Below, piece by piece: positions 31,249 to 41,341 of a stretch of 64,000 nucleotides of DNA. The stretch comes from Lunularia cruciata. Its lineage: Eukaryota > Streptophyta > Marchantiopsida > Lunulariales > Lunulariaceae. The notes under the pieces were generated by a model. That model saw only the letters and a list, made by a program, of their open reading frames with translations. It made no database searches and was not told the DNA's origin. The number at the start of each line of letters is the position of its first letter. Within the stretch, counting starts at the first letter, position 1. Position numbers and translations under genes: made by a program. The stretch covers positions 27,964,501 through 28,028,500 of the forward strand of contig OX419761.1 of NCBI GenBank assembly GCA_948567375.1. Reading direction: 5' to 3'.

Positions 31249-32351
31249 CTACCCAACATTGCGAACAAGTGAGTATGGATCTCGTGTGTGAATTACCCAA
31301 GACCACCTCAGGGTTTGACTCCATCGTGGTCTTTGTGGACCGGCTCAGCAAAATGATTCATGTACGCCCTACCACCAAGGATGTGACTGCTCCACAACTA
31401 GCTCAATTATACTTAGATGCAGTTTTTTCTCACCATGGCTTGTCTAGAGTACTCATCACTGATAGAGGCACTCAATTCACCGGTTTGTTTTGGCAAACAC
31501 TCTTTGGTTTCTTCAAAACCAAGTTGGCCATGTCCATAGCATACCACCAAAAAACAGATGGCCAAATAGAGCGGGCTAATTGCACGATTGAAGACACGTT
31601 ATGCGGCTTCTCCTTAGAAGAGCAAGAGAGGAAGGACACCCTACTCACATTGGTGGAATTTGCTTACAACAATTCAGTGAATGCATCCACCCAAGTCAAT
31701 CCGTTCTTCCTCATGTATGGTGAGCATCCATTCACACCTTCTAGCTTGATGAAGATCCATCAAGTGGCTACCAAGATCGATGCAGTCAACACGTTTGTTT
31801 CTAGAGTCCAACAAGGTGTGGAGAGCGCCAAGCATAGATTACAGATTGCACAAAATCGACAGAAGCAGTATGTTGATGCATACCGTAGACACATGGAGTT
31901 CAATGTTGGGGATCAAGTGTGGCTATCTACAACCAACCTCATATTAGTTGGACCTCGTAAGCTCAGACCTTGTTTTATTAGGCCTTTCTTGATTCTTCAT
32001 CGTGTCGGCGTTGTGGCCTATCATCTTGAGCTACCACCACACATGAAGATCCATCTTGTGTTCCATGTTTCCCTACTATGCAAATATGCTCTCCACTCAG
32101 GCCAAGGTCATTCCACCCAAGACATTCAACCTTGTTCGATACTCATTGATGGCACAGAGGAATATGAAGTGGAGCGTATTCTCCAAAAATGCATGCGTGG
32201 TACTTGCCATCTGCAAGTGGACTATCTAGTATAGTGGAAAGTTTACCTCCTCTATGAAGCAACCTGGGAGCCCGCTACCAATTTGATACATGCACCGGTG
32301 CTGGTACAAGCATTTGAGCAACAATTGCACAACGAGGACGTTGCGTCTTAA
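31249..32351 (+). pseudogene. Element A integrase with chromodomain
   Basis: The frame resumes at T-Q-H-C-E-Q-V-S-M-D, so the zinc finger is missing. The catalytic triad is visible in VSMDLVCELP, LITDRGTQFT and TDGQIERANC. It continues through KIHLVFHVSLL to the chromodomain (EYEVERILQKCM, YEATWEPATNL). One TAG in the chromodomain (..D-Y-L-V-stop-W-K) is the only break between 31249 and the end at 32351. The final residues match those of element B. Confidence 0.88.
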
Positions 32352-32362
32352 AAGGAGGGAGG
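32350..32362 (+). other. Polypurine tract of element A
   Basis: AAAAGGAGGGAGG lies 2 nt before the 3' LTR. Confidence 0.85.
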
Positions 32363-32364
32363 TT

Positions 32365-33103
32365 TGTAATACCAAGAGTTAGCCATATGATCTAGATGTG
32401 AAATTTAGTTTGGTAACATCTAGAATGATGTTATACATGATGGTAAAAATAGATCAGATAGAAGTATCACCAAAAGAGTACTTCTACTAATAGAGCAGAA
32501 ACCAAAATAGACTTGAGAACCTTAGAACCAATAGCTAGACATATGATCTAAAGATGAGAATTGGTTTGGTAACATCTGGAAGGATGCTACACATGATGGA
32601 CTAAACAGATCAGAAAGAGGTATCACCAAAAGGGGACTTCTACTAATAGAGTAGGAACCAAAATATGCCTAAAATCTTTGAAGGTAATTTAGGAGGCCTA
32701 AACGGATGAATTAGGCCTCAAAACTGTGTAGATTGCCCCCCCAAGGCAAGGAGAGGCTGGCCTTCCCTCCCTCCTTGGTTTGTCTCATCAAGAGCTTTCC
32801 AACGGTACCTTACGTGATTCTGAGACTCCTACAGGAAAATTCCCTAAAAGATTCCCTCCGGTCAAAGCTTGTTTGACCAACCAGATAGGACCCCCTAGAC
32901 CAACATGTCACCCACCCAAGTAAGCAATCCAAGGGTGGAGCTTGCTGACATGTCACCTATCTGTGTGCCTAATCCTATGGTGGAGCTTCCTTGGAAGAGA
33001 TCCTCTTTGTCTATATAATAAAGAGAAGGTGCTCCTTTGGAGCACCGAATGTTGAGTGTGTAATTTGTGGTTCTCTCTCTTCTCTTGTCCTTGGAGTATT
33101 ACA
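32365..33103 (+). repeat. 3' LTR of element A
   Basis: It is 739 bp and reads TGTAATACCAAG to GAGTATTACA. Two imperfect U3 units begin at 32411 and 32567 (both TGGTAACATCT), a 156-bp period. Confidence 0.9.
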
Positions 33104-33310
33104 TCACCCATTTATCAATTTTCCACTTCCTATATACACAAGAGCAATCAAAGAGAACAAGACCATAATCCGCGTGGCTAGTCATGTACATGTAAATAGA
33201 TTGCTCACATGGCAATAGCTCAACCATGGGATCCGTCCTACAATCTACTCTAATAATGTGAGGATAAATGATACTAAACTCTTTTTTCATGAATTATGCA
33301 ATCCACAACA
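33104..33310 (-). repeat. Family IV LTR-like repeat, part right of element A (with TSD TCACC at 33104-33108)
   Basis: This matches 52620-52830 (shared 'aacaagaccataatcc' versus 'aacaagattgtaatcc' and the end 'ccacaaca'). With 10440-11577 it forms the repeat that element A entered. The probable right end is CCACAACA at 33310. Confidence 0.55.
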
Positions 33311-36300
33311 CAATAATGTATAACAAAAAGTCCAGCATGTCACAAACTTGTATTGTTGTTGGGACTAATGCCTTTAGGGAAGTTAGAACATAATCACAAG
33401 AATTGTAGTATGCAGAACATAAGTAACTATGAGGGAACAACTCTTGGGACCGCTTGACCTTCAAGAGCATTATTTTAAATGAACTTTTTGTGAGAGTAAT
33501 CTAATTTCTCTTTTTTGTAGGGCACCATAGCGGGGTGATATTGGTCTTTTCTAGGAGTGGTTTTTACCCAAGAGGTTAAATGTGTAACAAGTAATGAATT
33601 GTGCTATTGTCACACTTTATTTTCAATTCTTGTCATTCCTATCCTTGAGTGAACTACTTGTTCTAATTGTTTATACTATTAGTATGTTAACACTAAGTTC
33701 TCAGATTGATATGCATTTTGCAAACAAGCACTTGATAATACTCATGAGCCAAATGCACTCTAGCATAGAGGATCCATGTCACATTCAACACCTTTGTTCA
33801 CTATAGCCAAGAGCTTGAAAGATTCAACAAAAACAGATTGAGTTCTCTATAGCAATATTGTGTGCTTTAGAGATATATCTCTCCTTTGAGAGACTAAGGA
33901 CTATAGCCATAATGGAATATCCAATAGTATGATAGTATTGATGGTGCATATGGTAGCTCCAATTATGTAAGTGATATCTCTAACTTTGCAAATATAAAAC
34001 TTTGTTGTATAGATGGTCATTATTAAGTAATTCATGAATGTCTATTGATACAATTGCGGTTGTCAAGATAATCCCTCAAGCATCCTAGCAAACTATTTTA
34101 GGTGCTCCAAATGTTGTAACACATGAAGAAACAAGAAAGCTCTGCTCGCATAAGGGTTATATTCTTCATAGTGTTTTCTTCAGCGCATAAAGCACATTGG
34201 AATATATATTGTCCAATCCATATTCCCCAATTCACTCCTACACTTACACCACTAGCACTATATGTTATTTCAATCCAAAATTTTATATAATTACCATGGG
34301 GATGAGGTGATTTGCCAGTTGATATTATGTTATAAAATATCTAGAAAATTCTTGTAAAGATGATCTACTAAATAAATGTATAGTCTGTACATCTTCTTGA
34401 TGGTTCCAAGAATAATGATCAACAAAACTTGGGAATATAGAAAGGAGAAGAAGAAAAACACATTTCTTTTGGATCCCCATCAAGAACATCAAATTTATTT
34501 ACAACACTACCCATCAAATAATACACCTCAAAAGAAATCAAAATACAAGAGCTTCAAGAAGTACTAATGGGAAACATGAGCTTGGAGCCCAGGCGAAAGA
34601 GAGCTAAAAGCCTAGGAGAAACTACAAGTCTATGCCAAACATGGGGAAAGAAGCAAAGTAAACTTCAATTGAATTGTGTGTTATAGATCTTTCAAAGGTT
34701 TATTTTTTAAATAAGGAGAGAGGACCAAATTTTGATGGAAGGTCATATTGCCATTGCTTGCCTATAAAGACCCAATGCTTCTGATCATTGTAAGGTGATG
34801 GTGATCCTTTGGCAAAACTACAAGGTGATCATGGTTGAGGAGATAGCCAAGGCTCATCTCCTCAATATAGAACCTCATATTTAATCTCAAAGGAGATTAT
34901 TGAACTGGTGGAGATGACCAAAAATCTCCACTACAGAGGAACATAGGTATCAAAGGAGAGTTGTGGTGCATAATGGTCTTCCTTCCATTTGGGGGCAATG
35001 ATCTTTGTCGCTCCCACTTGATTGTCAACTTGTGTGAAGGACTCTTGTTGTAGTGGTGTTATACCAATAACAACCACACACGAAGGTATGTTGGCTATCC
35101 ACACTCACTTTCCAAGGAGGTGGTCTTGGCAAGTCTAACCATTGTTGAATTTGAACTTATGAAAAAGTAGATCGTAGGATATGAGCTATTGTAGTTTGGA
35201 TGGCATCATAAAACTCTAGTGTGCTCTCCACCAACAGTTCATTGTAAAATGTGAATGCAATGTGTGTCATATGTAGATCCATAATAGCCCTAAAAGTGCT
35301 AGATGTTGTATCTCTAGAAGTAGACAGTGTTTTTGTAAACTACTCAAATATGAAGCAAAAATTCTTAATCAGCATGGAGATATGGAGTCAAGCTCAAGAG
35401 CCTTTACCTTTGCAAGAAAAAATCCTAACCCTATAAGGTAAAGGCTCATCAATGGGGATGATGGCAAGGTGAAATTTTGTATGTGTATATTAAAATCCAC
35501 TTCAATCTCCTAGTGTTTATTTATAAATAAATGAGGGGAGTTGTATGTGCCGGAGACTTGGCAATAGATATTTTGTTAACCAAAGAGATGATTCAAAATC
35601 ATGGTTGCTTGAAGCTATTATTAAGATAAGTGCTAGCAAAAAGGGAAACCCTTGTGTACATACCTATTTACCCATAAAGGAACCACTAGTGCTCATGCTC
35701 TTAGATATGCTATCAATACAATATCCACGAGCAATGTGAAACCACATCCTTGCATGGGTATGGGAAGAGCTATTTTTCATCTACATCACATTTCTAATAG
35801 CTCAAGGAGCCCAAATAGAGTGGAGAATTTATGACATATTATCAAAGGTGTGTGGATGAAATAGGAGTACCTTTGTGTGTGGGTAAGTATGTGCTAGAAA
35901 GGAGGCTCTAGGGACATAGAATCTTGTGAGGATGGAGTAGGACTCTTGTGTGTTCTCTAAACAAGGGAGTAGATGAGCATGAGCTATAGCTTGAATCAAA
36001 TTGTATGAGATAAATGAGCTACAAAAGTTATACACTTTTAGAGGAGAGCACAATACCCTCAAGCCTCTTATTAGGAACTAGAACAGTAGTTCAAAGTCTG
36101 AGGGAGTGAGCACTATATGTGGACTCCAAATCTTGCATTTATATGTTTAGACCTGTAAATGATCAAAGAGAGAATTAGGAGAATGGAAGATTCAAAGTGG
36201 AAGTGAGAGAAACTCCAAATGCTTAGCTTGAGTTCAAGTTTTGGTATTTATAAGCAACAAGGGTACAAGGTTCCCAAGAAGTTTCCAAGGAAGATCCTTG

Positions 36301-37860
36301 GAAGTTGGCTTACTTGGTATGCAAGCTAAGCTTGATATACAAATTAAGCTAGCCGTCAACTTGGCGTACAAGTTACTCAACACATGGAAGATTAATAAAA
36401 TCTTTTCACCAAGAAATTTTATGGATGCTTCTAGAAACATTTTTAAAGTTTTTGAGCTATATTCTAATTCTCCCCATATTAGCTATATTTAGATCATGCT
36501 ATATTCAAATCCGCCTGCTAAAAATACGCATAAGCTTTGAATTATTTCATCTCTATAACTACAAAGGCTATTTGAACTTTAGTTGCAGTTCAAAATCTCT
36601 TAACATATATGCGATTCAAGTTTCTCGCGTAGTTGACATCTTGCAGATTATTGTTTATTGACCAGATATCTCGTCACAACAGACTGAATTCTTGAGCATT
36701 AAGACTAGTATAGTGAATATTGAGTGATAGGTAACTCCATTATCAATTTGACAAATTTACTACATCAATTCCAATGATTCTCACCCAGTCTAATAGGAGG
36801 TTTTCGTCAATTGAAGGATTTCCCTTTAAGTGGGTCAATTTGCACGATATAGAAGCATCATTGTACGGAGTTATCAACCTGACTTCTCTACGTGCAATTA
36901 TTGGAATCATTGATAGTGTTACCTTGAATAACTTCTATTTACATGTCAGGTTTTATACTTTAGATAACTGGTGTCCATTGTTCTACAGAGAATATCGAAG
37001 GGTGCAATCCACAAGAAAATAATTATTCTAGGTGGTGCTTCTTCGGCTGCTCCAATAGTTTATAGACCTTACTATTTCTATATCTTAGACGGGTGGGGCA
37101 GATTTCTCATTTCAATGTTATCGGTACCTAGCTCCCTTTTTATCCCCCTTTACTGATGGGATCTTCCGATCCTTCTTGTGTTCTATGAGGTCTGCTTTCT
37201 CATGTCAAGTCGCAAGGAGGAATCGTCCTTCCTCCTTGAGGAATGGACGCTTATTTTTCTTTTTCTTCTTGACTGAAACCTCTTGTTGATGCGTCTGCGA
37301 GCTGTCATTACTCCCCGGGTGTCACAGCCTTGGCATCTAAAAGTGTTCCAAAGCATTTCAAACTCGGATTCCGGCAGAAGGATAAGTACCAAGAGACGCT
37401 GCGCGTGGGGAGCGGAGACGGTAAGAACACATTTCGTCAGTCTGAACTAGAAGAATTTGCAAACCTCACTATATTCGTTTGACGGTGTGCACGCATGATA
37501 AGAGGAAGGGATGTAAGTGCACCAATTCGGGAATATTGCAAGTAACCCTAAGATATGCAGACACACCGACAACAGAAAGAACATCAGCCATTTCTATGTA
37601 TGCTGCTGAACATGAAAGCCCTGCCGTAAGGCCTTCATCGCATGCCTCTCAACAACCTTCAACACCGATCGCAAGTATGGCTACATCTTCAGTCGATACT
37701 TTTCCTTTGAAGTACATACAGAGGTATAGATATGCACCGATGATCAATTCCAGATAATGACCTTCTAATAAAGAACCTTTCCTTTTGAGACGAACTGCAC
37801 GCTTCTAACATCCTCTCGGGTGCTCCGATCCACCAATTTCTGGCTGAGAACAGCTCTAGT
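33311..37860. other. No gene recognised
   Basis: There are short open frames only. The part 35650-36080 is an inverted match of 48865-49330, and 36190-36440 is a direct match of 49670-49925, so old dispersed repeats are present. A small perfect hairpin lies at 37214-37237 (9-bp arms, 6-nt loop). From about 36450 the base composition is less AT-rich and resembles the gene region that follows. Confidence 0.5.
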
Positions 37861-37867
37861 GACAAAA

Positions 37868-37909
37868 GTATATGCTTTTGGCTCTAGGCTCTAGGCCAAA
37901 AGCATATAC
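37868..37909. repeat. Perfect inverted repeat, 15-bp arms
   Basis: Arms GTATATGCTTTTGGC (37868-37882) and GCCAAAAGCATATAC (37895-37909) flank a 12-nt loop. It lies about 300 bp downstream of the lectin receptor kinase stop codon, so it could be in the 3' UTR or beyond it. Confidence 0.9.
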
Positions 37910-38209
37910 ATAACTTTATCGTGCATGTACCCGAAACCACCTTGAAACTGTGTATCACCGTGATGTGCGTAGCATCTGTAGCAGGAGCCACTTAGGAGAA
38001 ACCAAAATCTGCAACTTCTACAATCGGATTGCTAAATTCAAATGATATTGACAGGTTGGTCTGCAAATAGATGCCGCAAAAAGATGTACTCCCGATAGCT
38101 GCAGTGCCAATTAATACAACAGTGCGCTCCTACAAGACCTCGACTCGCGGTAATGGCTCGATTAAATGTGCTGAAAGTTCTCCCTTTTGCGCAGTTTAGG
38201 ATCTCGAGT

Positions 38210-40450
38210 TCAACGCTCTAGAAGTGGTTGCTCGTCGGTTGTATTTGCAGAAGATGCAGACTGCGCCGAACTTTCTGACAGTTGAAGGACGGAAGATGCA
38301 GATTGGCTCAAGGCCCCACTATACCCATAGTTTGACGATGATGTTGATATTGATACCTGCGAATGCTCTTCTATAGATGTCAAACTGTCAGTTGTTGGTC
38401 TTGGCTTCAGGCCTGGCATGGTGTATCGAGGCCCATCACTTTGATACTTCGTAACTGGTTTCGACCTCGGGACGGGAAGCATGCCAACACTACCTTTCAG
38501 GATCTCTACCACATGCCTCATCTTCGGTCGTTCGTTTGGATCCGGATGGGAACACAAAAGCCCAAGAAGTAGTAACACTTCCATCTCTGTTCTATCAAAC
38601 TCGCCTTGAAGGTTTTGATCTACAACAGACAATTGTGTCCCTTGACTCAAATTTTCCCAAACCCAATCCACTAATACAACCTCCTTCTTCGGCAGTAGAG
38701 GACTGAAAACCAGCCTTCCGCAAGCGACCTCCAGAGCTACCGCTCCAAATGCAAAGACATCGGTCTTCTCTGTGAACTTCCCTGTGAATTGTCCACCCGA
38801 GCCCGAGGGTGCTTCAGGGGCTATGTATCCATATGTTCCGGCCAAAAAAGTGGTGGCTGGGTTCTGATCACGCTCCACCATTCGAGCTAATCCAAAGTCT
38901 CCTAACATTGCATTGAAATCCTCATCCAGCATAATATTGCTAGTCTTAAAGTCCCGGTGAATAATCTGCTTTCTCGAATTCTCATGAAGATAAAGCAAAG
39001 CCTCAGCAGCACCGGTGATGATTTTGAATCTAGTTTTCCATTCTAATACCGATCCTTCGACTGGATGAAATAGAGCCTTATCTAAACTTCCGTTAGCGAC
39101 CAGTTCGTAAACCAATAATAAGTTACCTTTTTCCATACACCATCCGAGCAGCTTGACAATGTTACGGTGGCGAAGCTGGCTGATGATGGACACCTCAGCC
39201 TTGAATTCCCTTGAACCTTGATGAGAGTCGGTGCTCAATCTCTTGACAGCCACGAGCTGTCCTGTGTTTGGCAATTTCCCTCGATACACACTTCCGAAAC
39301 CTCCCTGACCTAGTTTGTAGTCTTCGGAAAACCCTTCTGTAGCCTCACTCAGTTGGTGGAAGCTGAATTGCACACTATCTGCTATTCCGGCCAGCCTTAA
39401 CTCTCCTAGATCTCCAAACTCTCCTGGAGACTCTTCAGACCGCTGTTGTGAGTCTCCAAAGGATTTCCGTCTATACAGGAAGCACAAGATAACTGCAGAG
39501 CCTGCGAGCATGACAATAGACCCAGAAATCACTCCAGCAATTAAGGGAATCTTGCTGCTGCTTGCAGAGGTCGGGGCAGGACCTGGAGAAACTTCCTGTA
39601 ACAAAGCGTTGTCCTTAAAAGCATGGAAGGTCCAGTTGTAAACTGTGTAGAAGCTATACAAGTCCCCGTTAGAAGCTGTAATGGCCAGGTAAATTGGGGC
39701 CGTGATCTGGAAGCGCTCACTCAAGGGGACAGTCCACTTGAGAAAGGCTTGAACAGGTCTTGAAGAATTGGTATTGATTCTGACTTCTAAGACTGTGGAA
39801 GAAGAATTGTAGTCAATCCAAGCGAATATCACACCTCCGGTAAGGTTTATGTTCGTCTCATTGGCGTCTCTCGAGATAACTGATTCTAGATAGTCGGTGT
39901 CCACCCCCACATGATTGGAGCTGATGTCCTTGATTTTGGAGTTTCTATTTTGGAAGGTATCAAACTCAACAGCCAAAGTGCGGACAACTTGTGCTGTCCC
40001 ATCTCTTTCCCCGTACACACCAAAAGAGCCCCCGGCGCTTCCTGAAAATATATGATCACTTAGCAATGCGAACATCAAGCCATCGCCTGCCGACTCGCTG
40101 CCAGATTCGATGCTGAAGCTGAACGTACTGTTGAATGATAACCATCGATCTGGAATTACGTCCTGCAACTGAACATTAACGATAGCCCTGCCCATAGTAC
40201 CGTGCATAAAATTGTTTGCATCCGATGCATTCATATCCTCGATAGCATCACGCATGGGAACAAGCGTCAGTTCTCGGGACTCCGTACTGGCGTTCTGATA
40301 ACACCGAAAATAACTGAAGTTGCATTGCGGAAATTGCTCTCCGTTCGTTCCCAGCGAGAAATTTGAAACTGGTGATATGGTGAGAACTGAGAGCTCAGGG
40401 CTGAAAGCTGAGATCGAAACCATAAGCAGAATTAAGTTCAACCGAAACAT
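38210..40450 (-). CDS. L-type lectin-domain receptor kinase, intronless, 746 aa
   Basis: The first ATG is at 40450 (M-F-R-L-N-L-I-L-L). Residues 1-20 form a signal peptide. A legume-lectin domain spans about 25-278, with D123 in GDGLMFAL, EFDT at 162-165 and NHVGVD at 179-184; many N-x-S/T sites suggest glycosylation. A membrane helix lies at about 301-326, followed by YRRK. The kinase spans about 372-655: GQGGFGSVY 381-389, K403, E419, HRDFKTSN 498-505 (D500 catalytic), DFG 518-520, APE 544-546. All key residues are present, so it should be an active RD Ser/Thr kinase. The tail (660-746) is Ser-rich. It would sit in the plasma membrane with the lectin outside; relatives act in defence, wounding and development. 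Its length is somewhat above the family's usual 650-700. Confidence 0.96.
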   Translation of the reverse strand: MFRLNLILLMVSISAFSPELSVLTISPVSNFSLGTNGEQFPQCNFSYFRCYQNASTESRELTLVPMRDAIEDMNASDANNFMHGTMGRAIVNVQLQDVIPDRWLSFNSTFSFSIESGSESAGDGLMFALLSDHIFSGSAGGSFGVYGERDGTAQVVRTLAVEFDTFQNRNSKIKDISSNHVGVDTDYLESVISRDANETNINLTGGVIFAWIDYNSSSTVLEVRINTNSSRPVQAFLKWTVPLSERFQITAPIYLAITASNGDLYSFYTVYNWTFHAFKDNALLQEVSPGPAPTSASSSKIPLIAGVISGSIVMLAGSAVILCFLYRRKSFGDSQQRSEESPGEFGDLGELRLAGIADSVQFSFHQLSEATEGFSEDYKLGQGGFGSVYRGKLPNTGQLVAVKRLSTDSHQGSREFKAEVSIISQLRHRNIVKLLGWCMEKGNLLLVYELVANGSLDKALFHPVEGSVLEWKTRFKIITGAAEALLYLHENSRKQIIHRDFKTSNIMLDEDFNAMLGDFGLARMVERDQNPATTFLAGTYGYIAPEAPSGSGGQFTGKFTEKTDVFAFGAVALEVACGRLVFSPLLPKKEVVLVDWVWENLSQGTQLSVVDQNLQGEFDRTEMEVLLLLGLLCSHPDPNERPKMRHVVEILKGSVGMLPVPRSKPVTKYQSDGPRYTMPGLKPRPTTDSLTSIEEHSQVSISTSSSNYGYSGALSQSASSVLQLSESSAQSASSANTTDEQPLLER

Positions 40451-40722
40451 TGTGGCAGGTGACAAGCGATAATATTCGTGTCTGCTCTCAGTTATTGGTT
40501 TACGTATACTTGGAGCTAAAATCTATGGCTTCGAGCCCTGAGACTAAGAAAAACAAAGGCATGACCTCTCCCAACACACCTAGGATTTGGATACTTACAA
40601 CTATTCGTGAACCGATTTAGAGCTAGCGCTGTCAGCTACTCGCAATGCGGAAGAAGGTGCAGACGAGTTCGAGAACTAATGACAGCTAAAAAATTTGCCC
40701 CCCTTCAGAGCATCTGAGTTCG

Positions 40723-40856
40723 GTCAACTCTAAGTATCGGATGACCATTTCCTAATTCCACACTCGGCAGGCCTTTACTAAGAAATTTCAACGCTCAGGC
40801 CGTGTTGAACGCTTCGCTCAACTTTGACGTTGTCCGCGACTTCGGTTACCTTTGAC
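40723..40856. promoter_or_regulatory. Cluster of three W-box cores upstream of the kinase gene
   Basis: TTGAC cores lie at 40723-40727 (as GTCAA), 40824-40828 and 40852-40856, some 270-410 bp before the start codon. WRKY factors bind TTGAC(C/T), and one core is TTGACC. Five-base cores occur by chance, so this is suggestive only. Confidence 0.35.
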
Positions 40857-40928
40857 CTCACAAATCTACAAACTTGTGCCCATACGACAAGGAATCTTGC
40901 GAGGACGTACTACATTATGGACTGCCAC

Positions 40929-40979
40929 CTTTCGGACAGACATACTGTCCAAAAGTCCAAAAGTATCTCTGTCCGAAAG
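40929..40979. repeat. Inverted repeat, 18-bp arms with one mismatch
   Basis: Arms are 40929-40946 (CTTTCGGACAGACATACT) and 40962-40979 (AGTATCTCTGTCCGAAAG), with a 15-nt spacer. It lies about 480-530 bp upstream of the kinase start codon. Confidence 0.88.
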
Positions 40980-41341
40980 TTTGATGCTCGTGGTATGTAG
41001 CTGAAAGTTCCAATGCTTGAATGATGAACACCGATTGTTTGGAAACTTTAAACCAAGAGGATGCAAATTCACAGCTTAATTTCTCCTTATGTAGTTTCTA
41101 GGAAAAAGTAGAGGACATATGGTAGCCTTGAACCTGCATGTCCCCGTCAATACCTAACATATTTCAAAGTAAACAGGGAAATCTGGTTAAATCCCGCATG
41201 ATGTCAATCCCGCCACATTAAGACGGTACTTGCCTGATGAGAGGTATAACTCAAAGAAAACTAATGATTCGAATTTCATAGTCTCAATAGGATTCTATAC
41301 CTTTAGATTCAATATCTTCAACTTTCTATGCTTGTTTGATT

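Larger units (their letters stand above)
11583..33103 (+). mobile_element. Element A: Ty3/gypsy chromovirus (family I), plus strand, nested
   Basis: Two direct LTRs (11583-12316 and 32365-33103) are flanked by a perfect 5-bp duplication, TCACC. The order is 5' LTR, methionine-tRNA primer site, an extra small frame, gag, protease, partial RT, [element B], integrase with chromodomain, polypurine tract, 3' LTR. A solo LTR of another family sits in the leader (12482-14340). RT palm, RNase H and the start of integrase are missing where B lies. The LTRs differ at several percent of positions by eye, mostly transitions. Many stops, often CGA to TGA, break the frames. A is an old and dead copy. Confidence 0.9.

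Noticed and set aside
37183-37757. Short open frames between the repeats and the kinase gene
   Set aside because: They are opposite-strand short frames without domains; composition alone does not support a gene.
40451-40465. Upstream start for the lectin receptor kinase at 40465
   Set aside because: That codon is TTG. The first ATG, at 40450, is followed directly by a good signal peptide, so I used it.
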